A DNA stretch of 64,000 nucleotides from Huntiella abstrusa (Eukaryota > Ascomycota > Sordariomycetes > Microascales > Ceratocystidaceae). A program made the translations under genes and the position numbers. The first letter of the stretch is position 1. Every line of letters starts with the position of its first letter. Shown in pieces: positions 33,553 through 45,800 of this stretch. The notes beneath the pieces were generated by a model. It made no database searches. It had not been told where the DNA came from and saw nothing but the letters and a program-made list of their open reading frames with translations. The stretch is taken from NCBI GenBank assembly GCA_025685495.1, contig JAJNMT010000219.1, positions 372,001 to 436,000 of the forward strand, written 5' to 3'.

Positions 33553-35579
33553 GATGGTCGGAAAATGTGGTGGTCAGAGGGCGGAATGGCCAGATTAGAG
33601 GTGTCGATGGGGTCGAACAGCGGGGACAGAGAGGGGCGAAAGACAGCCAATAGTTGGGTCTCTAGAAGCCAAGGCTGACGGAATAGGGTATCAGCCGTTG
33701 TGAGATGGTGCGAGTGGTGCAAACGGCAAAAATGAGAAACGTAAGAATTAGATGTACGCTCTTTTGGATTTTTTGGGTCTCGGTTGCAGGAGGAAGGAGG
33801 TTCTTGATAGTATTCGTGGGCGGGAGAAGGGTCAAGGAAGCTTATTCGGTGTACAGTAGAGGGGGAGCTGGTGAAGCTTGCTGGCGGATTGCTGGCGGAT
33901 TGCAATGGCGCACACAGGGGCTTGGTTGCTGGGATTTGGCGATTTCAGAAAAAGTCAATGCAGCCAGTGCAGTTGGTTGAAAGTTGAGTTTCTTGTAGAT
34001 ATGTGTGTCTACTCAGATATGTTTGTAGATGTAAAGGTTGGAGATTTTGAGGTTCAAAGTTGTGGCAAGCTGGCCAATGCTATATGGTTTTCAAACAAGC
34101 CATGACCCCTTGCGGTTCACCTCCGCTTCTTTGATGGCAGGTGCCTAAACAGAGCCCCGGATCCTGTTATTTTGTGAGACTTGAGGCCTTCAATGTATGG
34201 ATGCATGTTGTAGGTACGTAAAGATACATCTAGCAACCCAACTTGGCGAAATATATGCGGGTATCAATTCCATTTTGAGGCCTCACTTGGGTATTGCGGC
34301 TTTGTTTGATAACATTCTCACGTGCTTCACCCCAACATGAATCAGTTGGCGCGGAATCGTCGTCGTTGTCGTAGTGGGGTAGACCCTAGGAGGTTTCTGG
34401 GTTTTATAATCACGTGGTGATATGGCAACTAACGCCGCATTACATCATTGGTATGAAAGGGCCACTGTCAACCGACCGAGCTGCGGCTGGCAAGGTGTAA
34501 CATCCGCTAGATTCAGTATTCTCTTGCTCTACCGTTTGTCTAGAACTTGGCCCTTTTGTATCCAACAGGACTTGGTTTTGCTTTGGTTAGGCCAGATTCA
34601 AATACCATCTCTACTTGGCATCAAGCTTTCCGAAGGTTCTCCCTTCCATGTGCCTACCCGTTATCTAGTTTGCCTTTTGCAACCCAAGCAGCAAGCAGTA
34701 TTCAGCCCATTTGGTGCTTGTGGTACCCCGCAAACCCTCTGAAGACGAATTGGTCTAGTCGTTCCTGTTAATTCCGCGCTGTAGACCGTCTTTTTAAGCG
34801 CCTGCAACTTCAATGGCATTTCCCGCCTAACTCAATTGTCTTGCTTCGTACATACAGACATACTTATCTCCTGATCTCACGACCTTTTCATCCCCCAACA
34901 TCACCAAATTATTCCATCTGGCGGTATCGCGCATTTATTGCCGGTATTTGTTGCGACGATTTCTGAATTAAGAATCACAGCCCAAAGGTCTATTCATCAC
35001 CGGTGTCTATCGAACTATATTGCGCCAAGCCTTGCGCTGTAACTACCAGAAACCCGTGAGTTTTGTCCGTCAAGCCTTTTTGGAGGCATAGGCCATCTGT
35101 TTGATCTTGGAACTGGCACTTGTATATAGCTACAAAGCTAACAAATACCCCAAAGATCACATTGAGTTAGACTTCTATCGGCCCCACTTTGTGCACCGAT
35201 CCCGTTTAACCCACCGACAGTCCGGTCTCCATTTTCTTCGGCGTGTCTTTGTTCAACTCTACTCGACTTTTTTGTCTGCGAATAATCTGTCATTCGGCTG
35301 AATCAAGAAAGATTCGCTCCTCTTTTCCTCTTTTTTTGTGCAATAAGCCCACAATAAGCAAGCGGTCTGCTCGGCAACTCTCGGGGGCCGATTGCCAGAT
35401 CGCAGCTTCTTTTCACGATTCCCCAGGATCAAGATTCTCTTCGGGGCCCTAGTCGCCGTAGACGCCACAGGTCAGAGATAGCGTTTACCTCAGACGACGG
35501 CCCGGTATCATCAGGGCGTTCTCCTTCTGTTGAGTCCAGTGAAAGGCCGTTCAAGCGCAGCAGAACAAACGACTTTGCA
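33553..35579. other. divergent intergenic region, vps1 and gid7
   Basis: Two kilobases between the divergent starts of vps1 and gid7. No gene recognised. The frame of gid7 stays open back to about 35358, so part of this may be coding. Confidence 0.45.
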
Positions 35580-37586
35580 ATGGAGGTTAACATGACAGAC
35601 GAATCTGATATTGGTGGCAGCAATGGCCTTCCTAACGGAAACGGCCTTGAGCACATCAATGGTAATGGAAACAGTCAGACCAATGGTAATGGTGGCAATC
35701 GCAACTCTACAAGCGATGGTTCTTGTCCTCTTCGAATTGCCAATATCATCAACAATTCGGACACGGAGGAAGACGACCATGTTGACGAGGCTAGAATTAG
35801 TGCTCTCTTTGCGCCTGGTGGCACATACGAGGACATTAACAGAGATGACGTCACTCGTACGTTAATTCAAACTCTACGGGAGGTTGGCTATCCAGGGCTT
35901 GCTAAGGAACTCTCACGCCAGAGCAATACGCAGCTTGAAACCCCGATGGTTCAACGTCTACGTGATGATATTTTGAAGGGGAGATGGTCAGAAGTCAAAC
36001 ATATCATTGAGAACGCAACGCAGGACCCTGATACAATTTATGGGGCACAAAACGTATCGACATTTATGGATTCGGAGTATCTTCTCAAGACTGGCACCAA
36101 CCGGAATGAGCTCATCTTCAAAGTGGTTAGACAAGAGTTTGTGGAGCTCATTTCTTCTGGGGCAGATATGGTGGCTCTCAGTCTGCTGCGTAATGATTTG
36201 GTACCGTTGGCTGAAAAGGCGGGTATCGCATCGCCACACAAGCTCATTGAACAGTTGTCTAGTCTTGTTATCTCCTCTGATGTTAGCCAAACGGCAGTTG
36301 AAGCTGTTATCCCTTCTAGTATTATGGATAGTCGGCAGAAGCTATGGGAGAGTATCAGCGACCACATATCGATCAGTTCCATGATGACTAAGGGAATAAT
36401 GAGTGATATGGTTCGTAAGCTTGCACTCTACGAGCTCAACGAGTGTAGATGGCACACGTCTTCACTTGTACCATCATTGACACGTCGGCATAAATGTAAC
36501 TATGCGTTGTTTCCCAGATACGTAGGTCGCCGTTTACAACCTTTTGGTACTGCGCCGCAAGAGATTTGGAATTTTAAATGGTCCAACTCAGGCAAGTACC
36601 TAGCTATGTGCGGTGCCAACGGAGATCTAGCGATCGTGGATGTGGAGACATTTATGGTGGCTGAACACAAAGGGCTACACAGTGGTGGTCTTTCAACTGT
36701 GGCATGGAGCCCTGATGACCGAAGTCTTGTAACTTGTTCTATTACTCGTGAAGTCAAGGTTATTGATCCTATGCAATACGGAGTACGTAGCAGCATCAAG
36801 AGCTACAGTGCCGAAGTCACTGCCTGCGTGTGGGAAAGTTCGGGTACCCATTTCTTGGTTTCATCACTGGATCAGGAGTGTCCACTTGCTCGGTTTGAGC
36901 GAGATGGAACACTTGTCAAGACGTATGACCTCGGATACCGAATCGCAGACATGGTGGCGATCCCCGGAACCAAACGACTAGCTTTTGCACGATATGCCAT
37001 GTCGCTGTGTATCTATGACTATGAGCTTGAAACGCAGATATCTACGTTTGACCAGATATTGGACTGTATGACAATTTCCATTGACCCGGAAGGCCGCATG
37101 CTGTTTGTTGGCACGATGGGCCGGAATATAGCGGCACTGGATATAGAAACTGGACGGCGTGTGCATACATTTTTCGGTAAACGGTACACTAATACTGTCC
37201 TGCGAATCAATGTTGGAGGTGCGGATGGCATGTTTGTGGTTAGTGGTAGTGAAGACGGGTATGTTCATGTATGGCACAGCGGCAATGGCAAGTTGGTTGC
37301 CAAGTTGGGGGGACATAATCCCAAGAAAAGTGTGTCTGCGGGGGCTTTCTCGCCGGTTTCCCCTCACCTGATTGCGTCGTGCGGCGACGATGGCAATGTC
37401 ATCTTGTAAGTTGGTCGGAACATGAGATAGTTTTCTCTTGAACTATGGATGAAACTAAGGCTAACTTGTTTACGTGATAGGTGGGTCAATGAACCTGAAT
37501 ATAAGCGACTTAACCAGCGGAGTCCAGAACGTATTCATGGTTATGAGAGACCGACGTACAATGAATATTTTGGCAGTATGTCGTAG
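35580..37586 (+). CDS. gid7: Gid7/WDR26-type LisH-CTLH-WD40 protein
   Basis: Exons 35580-37405 and 37481-37586 give 643 aa. The 75-bp intron (GTAAGT to GATAG) falls in the last WD repeat and joins as ILWVNEPEYKR. Residues 1-70 are Asn/Gly-rich and acidic. A LisH motif (about 90-116, LIQTLREVGYPGLAKELS) leads into the CTLH region (VQRLRDDILKGRWSEVKHII). From about 325 come WD40 blades, for example WSNSGKYLAMCGANGDLAIVD, WSPDDRSLVTCS and SGSEDGYVHVW. This is the Gid7/WDR26 subunit of the GID/CTLH ubiquitin ligase, which degrades gluconeogenic enzymes and other targets and promotes its supramolecular assembly. The chosen ATG is the first in frame, but codon-biased open frame continues upstream for about 74 codons without a stop, so an upstream exon could extend the N-terminus. 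Confidence 0.88.
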
Positions 37587-38493
37587 AAAAGGGATGGCTC
37601 TAAAAGGAAGTATTGGGTCCGTTCTGGTTACACTTTTTAGGCTCGTTTTATGTAGTATATCTTGTTCAAACTACTTTTAGTTGAATATCATTGTTATTTC
37701 AGACGAGCAACAGATGATGATAGTCTGATATTGTCTCCAACGAGCGGCCAATATAGACATGGATTCTGGCAGGCTATCCTAGTGAGATCAACGTGGCCAT
37801 CCAGGTTCACGAACGTTCTCGGTGAACGAACGAACGAACGGAGACTTGTGCATACATGGTTGGTTTATATCCGAAGACTACCACGTTTTGTTCTAATCTT
37901 CCAAGTGACTAGATTTTTTCCCCTTCGTCTTTCGGGGCTCTTCTTTGTTTCGTTGGGTGACATGTGAGCCGTTCTATACGCCCGGACATTGTCTTGGGAT
38001 GCAGACTAGTTAGGATATATCCTAGATAAGCTTGCCTCAATAGACAATATGGCTTGTGCTACTCGGCCGAAGAAAGTTGATAACGTTTAGGAAGGAAAGG
38101 GAAAGAACTGTGGGGTTATAGAAAGTGTTTACGTGTGTATGTATACATTTGTAGATATTATGACGTTATAACAGTGATGTGTAATATGTGACCAAAGGGA
38201 TGACCATGAACCCGTGCCTTGTCTCCTTTGAGCATCGCTTATTTATCTTTGAAGAGACAAGAGAAGAGAAAAGACATGTGGGCGGAATCCATCCATAGGA
38301 GGAGACGAGAGGCGAAATCATTATGATGTACCTGATCCTATAATGTCGGTGCCTTGATGGTGTGCATATTGCCGATGATTATTGACGTGTCCGAGGGGTG
38401 TCTAAGTGTTTTTAGAGAGGTATACAAATGAACTGATATAGACAGGCAATAGCACGCAAACAAGGTAATTGGGAATTGGATTGGAGTAGTCGG
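37587..38493. other. intergenic, 3' flank of gid7
   Basis: No gene recognised. It includes an AACG tetranucleotide run near 37823-37838. Confidence 0.45.
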
Positions 38494-38654
38494 TGTAGAA
38501 CTGCGTGCGTGCGTGTGTGTGTGTTAAAGAAGACTTGACTATTAATATAGGAGAAAGCCCTTCTAAGGGGATTCTCAAGGTACTAGATATACTAAAAAAC
38601 TCTACCATCACATGCCCTAAACACCAATAACCCTATCCAGACGCCCATATAACA
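38494..38654 (-). repeat. 3' LTR of copia-like element
   Basis: 161 bp, TG...CA bounded, with an internal TG/CG dinucleotide run. It matches the right LTR along its length with roughly one difference in seven. Confidence 0.82.
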
Positions 38655-39353
38655 CCCCCCTGCTCGGAAAATTCCAATGTCGAGCCATGCTTCCAACCGC
38701 TTGGGTAGTGTGAGCACGCTTTCGTGTGGTAGTGCCGAGTTGTCGGTGTTGAAAATGGCGTCGGTGAAGGTGGATAACGGCGCAGCTCGGAGACCCTTGG
38801 TCAAGACGTCGGCTATTTGCTGGTCGGTTGATATATACTCGATGGATAGCAGGCCTTGTTGGACGACCTCTTTGATGTATAGGTTGGAGACTCTGATATG
38901 TCTAGTCGCCCGGTTGGTTGCATCCTTAGTAGCGGTCGCAATAGCGCCCTTGTTGTCGCAAAATAGTCATCTTGATTTTAATACCAAAAGCTTCTGCTAT
39001 TTGGTAAAGATACACAGCGGCGGTAGCTGCTTCGGAGGCGGCGGAGATGTCGGCCCCAGAGTCGACATGGCTACCGACTTCTGTCTGGTGGACCGCCACA
39101 CTACCGGGCCGCCAGTAACAAAAATGATGTACCCTGTGGTAGCATCAGCGTAGATGCATACTTCGATTAAAACGTCGGTACCGCCCGTCGTGATAGCGTT
39201 GTGCTCCCTGATTGCCCGGTACGAAATTTGTAGTGTCTTGGTGCCTTGAAGATACCGAAGAAGGTGAGTGACAGCGTCCCAGCTTTCTGCTGTAGGTGAC
39301 TGGAAGGTTCGCGCAAGTCTATTCACTGGGAAACAGAGATCAGGGCGAGTCAT
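38655..39353 (-). pseudogene. copia Pol remnant (RT C-terminus and RNase H)
   Basis: The minus strand reads LYIGRMTRPDLCFPVNRLAR, LLRYLQGTKTLQI and YADATTGYIIFVTGG, the conserved end of copia reverse transcriptase and start of RNase H. After WRSTRQKSVA the frame shifts, and the RNase H core (ISAASEAATAAVYL, DNKGAIATATKDATNRATRHI) is read in another phase. A further shift or stop lies before ADVLTKGL. At least two frame breaks are visible. No start codon or complete domain remains. Confidence 0.85.
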
Positions 39354-39700
39354 TCGACCAATGTATAGAACTTTGCCAACCAGTGCCTTGTAGAGCGTTG
39401 TGGATTGTCATCGGGCCCATGGTAAAGTAGACGGTCGGCGGATTCCCTATCCATCTGATCCATCTCGGACAGCGTGAGGTTTTGGCGACGGATGTTATTG
39501 CCCATGAACTCAATCCACATGGGCCCCTGGTCACAAGTCCGAAGAACAGTATTCTTGGACGAGTGCCATTTGTTGTAGTCCGGTTCCCACTGCAAGGTGC
39601 CGTACCTAGGGGCGAGGTACTCGGACTTGGGGGCATATAGGTTGCGGGCTAGGTCGCGGCGACGGACCTTCTTCTCCGGCTCCTCATTTTCCGGGCTCAT
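39350..39700 (-). pseudogene. Gag-like N-terminal fragment of the copia element
   Basis: A 116-codon frame starts at an ATG embedded in the primer-binding site (MSPENEEPEKKVRRRD), continues with a charged, Trp-containing sequence (WEPDYNKWHSSKN), and runs into the Pol remnant out of frame near 39390-39420, where an internal deletion has joined the two. Its position after the LTR suggests Gag; I see no zinc knuckle. Confidence 0.55.
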
Positions 39701-39704
39701 AACC
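39693..39704 (-). other. half-tRNA-type primer-binding site
   Basis: On the minus strand GGTTATGAGCCC directly follows the 5' LTR. It is complementary to GGGCTCATAACC, the anticodon stem-loop sequence of fungal initiator Met tRNA. Copia and Ty5 are known to prime with such a half-tRNA. Confidence 0.65.
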
Positions 39705-39872
39705 TGTATGACTTCGTGTGTGTGTGTGTGTGTGTGTGTGTGTTGAAGAAGACTTGACTCTTAAGATAGGAGAGAGCCCTTCCGATGGGATTCTCAAATC
39801 ACCAGATATACTAAAAAACTCTGCCATCACATACCCTAACCCCAATAACCCTAGGAAGAAGCCCATATAACA
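39705..39872 (-). repeat. 5' LTR of copia-like element
   Basis: 168 bp from TGTTATATGGGC to GAAGTCATACA (minus strand) with an internal CA microsatellite of about 14 units. It is paired with 38494-38654. Confidence 0.82.
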
Positions 39873-42800
39873 CCCCTGCTGTTTGACAGTCGATGATTTT
39901 CATTTTTTCTGTGGAATATGGGAATTCCCTGTTGGCGAGTTTTCTGGTCGGTAAGCGTGGTGGTTCAGCTGGTGTTGCTATGATGACGAAGGAATGATTT
40001 GGAATTCTGGATGTTTGAAGTGAGGCAATGGTGGGTTTTTGGGTTTTAGGAGGGTCATGTCGTCATGGACGCGGCTGTTACGGAGTGAAGAGGAGGATTT
40101 AGTTTGGTGGGTTTGGGGGGTTTCTTTGAAACTTATGTCCAATTCTCACCAAATGATGGACACATCCACCGATGTACCTACATACCAAACCACTTTTCTC
40201 ATCACTTCAAAAGTATGTCCAAGCCCAGCATCACTGACATGGCGGATGATCTCCCCTTCCCATGCGTCCAAGTCCTCACCGAAAGGTCCAAGCCCAAACG
40301 CAAGACCGCGTTTGAAGGGACTGCTTGGACGTTTTTGAGAGAGAGAGTATGTATGGCGCTAGGTGTGGGTGACAGTGGCGGACGGACGTTGGTGGAAACA
40401 ATGTTAATTACGTTGTGTGTTGGGTACTGTTGTGACTGGGCCGGCGTCGGTAGTAGAGCATGGCGTGTAGTTCTGAGTAGTATCTCGGTTACTTTATATC
40501 TCACCTATGGACAAGGCGTCCATGGTCGTGGTGAGATTTAGGGATATCCCCGGATTTTACAGAGGAATGGACGGGTGCTGGTGGTTGTCCGTGATTGGCT
40601 AGTGAAGTGCATCCATCGGGACACGAGTTGAGAGTATAGTGTAGGCTTGACACATGGTTTAGCGGGTTTATAAAGTTTGTATAGAACATGTTCTAGACAA
40701 TGTGATTCTTTATGGAGACGTAAAGTTCGTTTGTGTCCCTCGTAGGTATGTATGTTCTTTGTTCTATCCTACCTCCCAACAAAAAGTCATTACATCTCCA
40801 TGTCCCAAATAAACAGCTTCTCCACAATGGAGGATTCAAACATATATAGGATCCACATTGTCCCAGCCCAGGCTTAGAGTACGGTCCTTTCGATCGTGCA
40901 TATGTACATATCGCGCGGCAGCAGGAATACTACTCTACTCTACCTTTTCTCTCAAAATACACCAAATCCCCATAAATGCCTCGTGGGGCCGCCGGTTATG
41001 GAAACATGTATCCAGACAATACCAAAGTATGTAATGAAACATGGCGATTTATGGTTGTTGTTGGGAAGGATGACATGTAGTACGTCATGGCGGTGTTGTT
41101 TATATCCGTGCAGTTTTCTCTTTCTTTTAATCTTTGAGAGCTGGATACGTCTTACCGGAGTAGTCAGATTTAAACGGTGTCATTCTCGTGGCTATGAGGT
41201 CTTTACGGGGGCTTCTTACTTGGTGAAGCCACAATGTCTTGCAAACACATGGTTTCTTTGTCCATCTGTTTAGGCTTCTCGTGGTACATACCTACATACA
41301 TACACATGTATAAACCCGTGGCGTCAACCTTGATCAGCGGTGCTGCTGACTCGTTACTCGTTGTGTCTATCCATGAAACGCAGTCCAGTCTGTTGTGTAA
41401 TCCCCCAAAACCGTCGGCATCTCCATTTCATCTCCGTCCTCAAAACCAGCCAACCCCCCAAAAACAAAAGAAAAAACTTTCTTCTTCACGGGTAAGCCCC
41501 GTTTTCATGTCACCCGTCGCCATGATATCTCACGAAACAAGCCTATATAAATCTCCGTCCGTAGTGCCCCTCTTTTTCTTTCTCCGCCCGCCCCTCCCTT
41601 CTCTTCTCTCCCCGGACACGTTGTATTGTATTGTATTGTACACCGAGAAAGAAATGCCTGTATGTGGAAAAGAGCAAACTTGAGAGATTATCGGGTAGAA
41701 CCCGAGAGAGAGAGGAGGCCCATCCGTTAACTAGGCCGGAACCTTCATCTTCCGGATATCTTACAACCATAAACCCAGCCTCTCACCCCCAGTATATTTC
41801 CCGATCAAGGAATTCGTAGTTTTGCCCGACAGGTGAGAGAGAGAAGATTCAAAACATCTTGATTGTTTCCGTCTTGTCAAGCATCTCTTTGAGATTAACC
41901 CTTATCTAGACATGTCATCGGCCATTGTTCTTGATAGTGACATTTCTTTGATTCTGTATGTACATAAATTTTTGTATCAAACACATTCACCAGTTCGTGG
42001 TCGTAGATATACCTCACTAATACACAAAAACATTTCAAAGTCCAGCTCAGCTCGTCCTTGAATTTTCTTCTTCAATTTCTTCATACTCGCCAGGGAATGC
42101 TTACTCGCTACAGATTTAAGTACAAGCCAGCTGAAAGCGCAAACGTTTAGAAGAGGAAAAGACCGCCGAAATCCAGACAATTTTTGCCTTTTTTTTCTGC
42201 TTGCTTATCCTTTCGGGTCCGAAGGGAAGAAAGTAAGAAAAAAAATGTGTGGAGAATGTGCGTGCGTGTGTGTGTGCTTCCTGTGTGGACTGGTTGGTTT
42301 CATTACAGGACAAACATTCAATAAGTTGCATCTTTCTTTGAAAATGTAAGCAGCCTGGGATTTCACTGGACGTTACATGTAGCGAATACAGTCGGTGGCA
42401 ATTGTGGTGGTACATACACATACACCGAATAAAAGGCAAAAAATGACGACTCGTCAAAGTCATCAAGGGATTCAATGATTCAGTGTCAACGTGTGGGCCC
42501 TGAATATGCAGGTGAAGGGGCCAAATGCAGGAGAGTGAGATTGGAAGGAGGCTAATGTGTGATTGGAAGCTCTACAGAAGCAATTGAGAAGCTAGGTTCA
42601 CTAGTCCGTACATGCTTTCTCTGTATGTACATACATACAATAGGATTGACGGATCATCAACGAGGTCATCAGCCTTGGGCCTTGACCTGTGATGATGGCT
42701 GTCACAACAAAGTGTCCCACACACACATGTATCGTGCACATATCGTGGGTCTCGTAACAAAAAGGCCAAGCAAAGTCCACCCCCTTCATTAAAAAGGCCC

Positions 42801-45800
42801 CAGGGATTCTATCTATTTGTTTAACCCTAACGATGACATGTGTCAAAATCTCCTTTCTACTGCAATTTTTCATGTGATTTTGAACCTAACATATCCGAGA
42901 CCCCACTTTTTACATTACTGGCTGATGATAGTTTCGAACGCGGGACAAACGAAGGAAAAGAAGCAAAAGGGAAGCATACAAGAAGCCATCAAGGAATGAT
43001 GGCGTGTTCCTACTAAATATATGTGCACATATGGACATATTTGCTTTTTCTCCTTGCCCGTCTCCTGGTCGGGCCCCCGTAACACTGCTTTTGTGTATGT
43101 AACTACCGATTCAGTGGAGTTTTCCTTTTCTAACGAGAATCAAAGTCTAGAAGCTTAGGATATCAAGTTTGGTTTGTCCTCCCCACCACTAACGATTACC
43201 TAGGTTTTAGAGCTGTAGTAGTGAATGACTAACTGAATGTTTGCACCCCTTTTACTTAGGCTGTGATTGGGTTATACCATCAGTTTTAGCAAGGCGATGG
43301 ACGGGGGAGCAAGTGACATCAAGCTTGGTGGCCTTGTTGTTTCAGAGACAAAAGGAAGGAATGGAGCTTGAAGAAGGAACCATAGAACGACCTGGCCTGG
43401 ACCGAGTTAGACTTGGGCTGTGTTTAAGGAATAGCTGGAGTAGTGGAAACTTGTGTGTGAAGAGGGGGTCGATTAAAAGAGGATCAGAGATGTTATACAG
43501 AGTGGGTGGGTTTCGCCCGAGTCATTAGGGCCTTGTTGAGAAAGGCAGGTCGTCAAGATCGTGACAGGCACAGGCCCTGACAGAAGAGAAAACTGCTTCT
43601 TCCGTGCACACATGTCTATACGACGACCATGACTACACTGATACTGCTGAAGAAGACTTGGCCTGGATCATATAGAGCCATGGAACTGTGTATGTACAGT
43701 ACCCCATGTATACATCAAACTGTTTGATTTGGAGAGTCCAACCAAGATATCGCAAGTAACCTTGTCCTCCGACATCAACAGCCCTGTTTTGGCCCGTCTG
43801 GTGTTTGCATTGTGAGCGAATAGATCCGCCATGCAAGTCTTCATTGGCGACTTGTAACCCACTCACCTATGTATTTCCTTCTTCTTTTTTTTTCTCCCTC
43901 GGCTCGTCTACAATTACTCACAGACACTCTCACTTCTAATTTCAACCTTGCCCCTCCCTCCAACTTAAAGCCAAACCGCATCTTTTTTTGTAAACACATG
44001 CGGGCGTTGTAATGTTGCAGTGGGGTCACAGATTATACCGACCGGCCGAGGGAGGGAGCGTTGTTCATTAAGCACACTGAGAAAAAAAAAAGGATATTAC
44101 ATACGGGTCTTGTTTCTTCTATTATGAATCTGCCAGGTTAGGTCCTGAGCCTGAGAGACGGGGGTCTGGGTGTCGGGAAGCTGGTCTATAGTGGCGTTCT
44201 ACTAAGTCGTATGCCTAACCACGTAAAAAGCTAGCTGTGTTGCGCTGTGCTTTTTTGATTTTACTGGATGTGATGTACGGGTATTCAATTGGTGGCTTAA
44301 TACAAACTTGCAAGCAAACTATTCTCTTTCTGTCCTCATTACTCTCCCAAAGCTCACCAGCTCCACGGCTGTGCGCATTGTGATGTCGCCACCAAAGGTA
44401 TATGGTCTACAGTATCACAGCTACAACCACAACGAGGCTACAACTATACTACATCGTCGTAGTCTTGCCCACCGTAGAAAGAAAAAACACCGAAATCAAT
44501 TACCTCTTATTGCCCTAGTCTTGTATACAGCACAGTACAATACAAGCCTGTCCGCCCGCCCGTTCCTTCCAGGACGTTGTTCCCTGTACAGAGAGACGAG
44601 TTTAGTTTGTCCTGACTACCCCTTCACCTGTGTATTTTTTTTCTTTCTTCTCTTTCCCTTTCTTTTTTCCTATTTAGGTAGTGCGACGTGCCCGGCAGAT
44701 GCATGAATCAATTCAATTTCACAGAACCTGGCCAACCCACGTACATACGCAGCCTCTTGCTTTATTCTTCACATACACGGCATAGTTTGTTCTTTGAAGA
44801 GAGTGAAAGAGGGTGAGGTAGTCTTTTTGTAACGTCCTTTTGTCTTGGTTCTTCACAGACATAGCTGTCTAGAGATTCTAAAGTCTTCACCTCTGCATGT
44901 ACCCAAAAAATCTACATACCCAGTTCAAATAAATCACCCATCACTCGCTTCATCCCGACGACACCACGCCAATGGTGGTTAAGGGACCCAAAGTAGAAAA
45001 TACCTCCGTATAATCACAAAACATTGATGTTTTCTTTTGATTTGTACTTGATCCATTCATCTTCACCGTAAGCTGACAGATCTCTTTCTTTATTTCTTTC
45101 CTTTCTTCCTTCTCTCTGTGTTCGGTGAATGTAAAAGTAGAGACACCGGAGTCACACAGCTTACAGACAATTTGGCCCCGAAACACCACCAAGCACCAAG
45201 CAAGAAAAAAGAAGGACCCCCCAGAATCATCATATACATAAAATAGATTGATTAAGCTTGGTCATCATCTCTCAATCTGTCCAGGCCCATGACCCCAACA
45301 AGCTGCCCAAGCATCTCTACAAGCTAAATTCCAATTTTATCAATCCAATTCCTCAAGACCAGGCCCTTTTTTTTCTTGAAATTCATATTACCGTCATCGC
45401 CATTTCACTACTACATCTACCACTTCTTCTTCTTTACCTTTTTTTCTGTTCTGTTCTCGTCATCGTCGCCGTTCGTCATCTGTGTCTTGTCTGTCCATGT
45501 CCACATCTTACTTCTTTATATAGTATCGTCTTGCGGCAACCACATACGGCATCCCCCTTCCCTTCCCTTTCAATCTTGTCTCTTCTCGCTTTCCTTCTTG
45601 ACGCTCGCTTTCCTTCTACTTTGTTGCTTCTTGTTCTTGTTCTTTGCATCATATCGTCTCTCTTGTCCTACCTACTTTTTTTCTTTTTGCCTTCTTGTTA
45701 TCTGTCGTCCCCGTTCGATTCGTTCCTACCTACCTATTGTAATCTTTGTATTCGCCAGCTCCTACCCTCCTCGAAATCCGCCATTATACATCAGCCACGT

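Larger units (their letters stand above)
38494..39872 (-). mobile_element. short internally deleted Ty1/copia LTR retrotransposon
   Basis: Two direct repeats of 161 and 168 bp flank about 1.05 kb. On the minus strand each begins TGTTATATGGGC and ends near TACA. Just inside the 5' LTR (right side) is GGTTATGAGCCC, complementary to the anticodon arm of initiator Met tRNA, a copia-type half-tRNA primer site. Just before the 3' LTR (left side) is a purine tract, AGCAGGGGGG. Inside are a Gag-like start and the last part of reverse transcriptase/RNase H. Protease, integrase and most of RT are missing. A full-length copia is about 5 kb. The LTRs differ at many sites, so the copy is old. No matching target-site duplication was found. 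Confidence 0.85.

Noticed and set aside
34422..34742. 106-codon plus-strand frame between vps1 and gid7
   Set aside because: No domain, many rare features such as Cys/Trp scatter, and no splice or promoter context.
42925..42945. TTTCGAAC sequence resembling a reversed tRNA T-loop
   Set aside because: The flanking bases do not form the T-stem and no anticodon arm follows.
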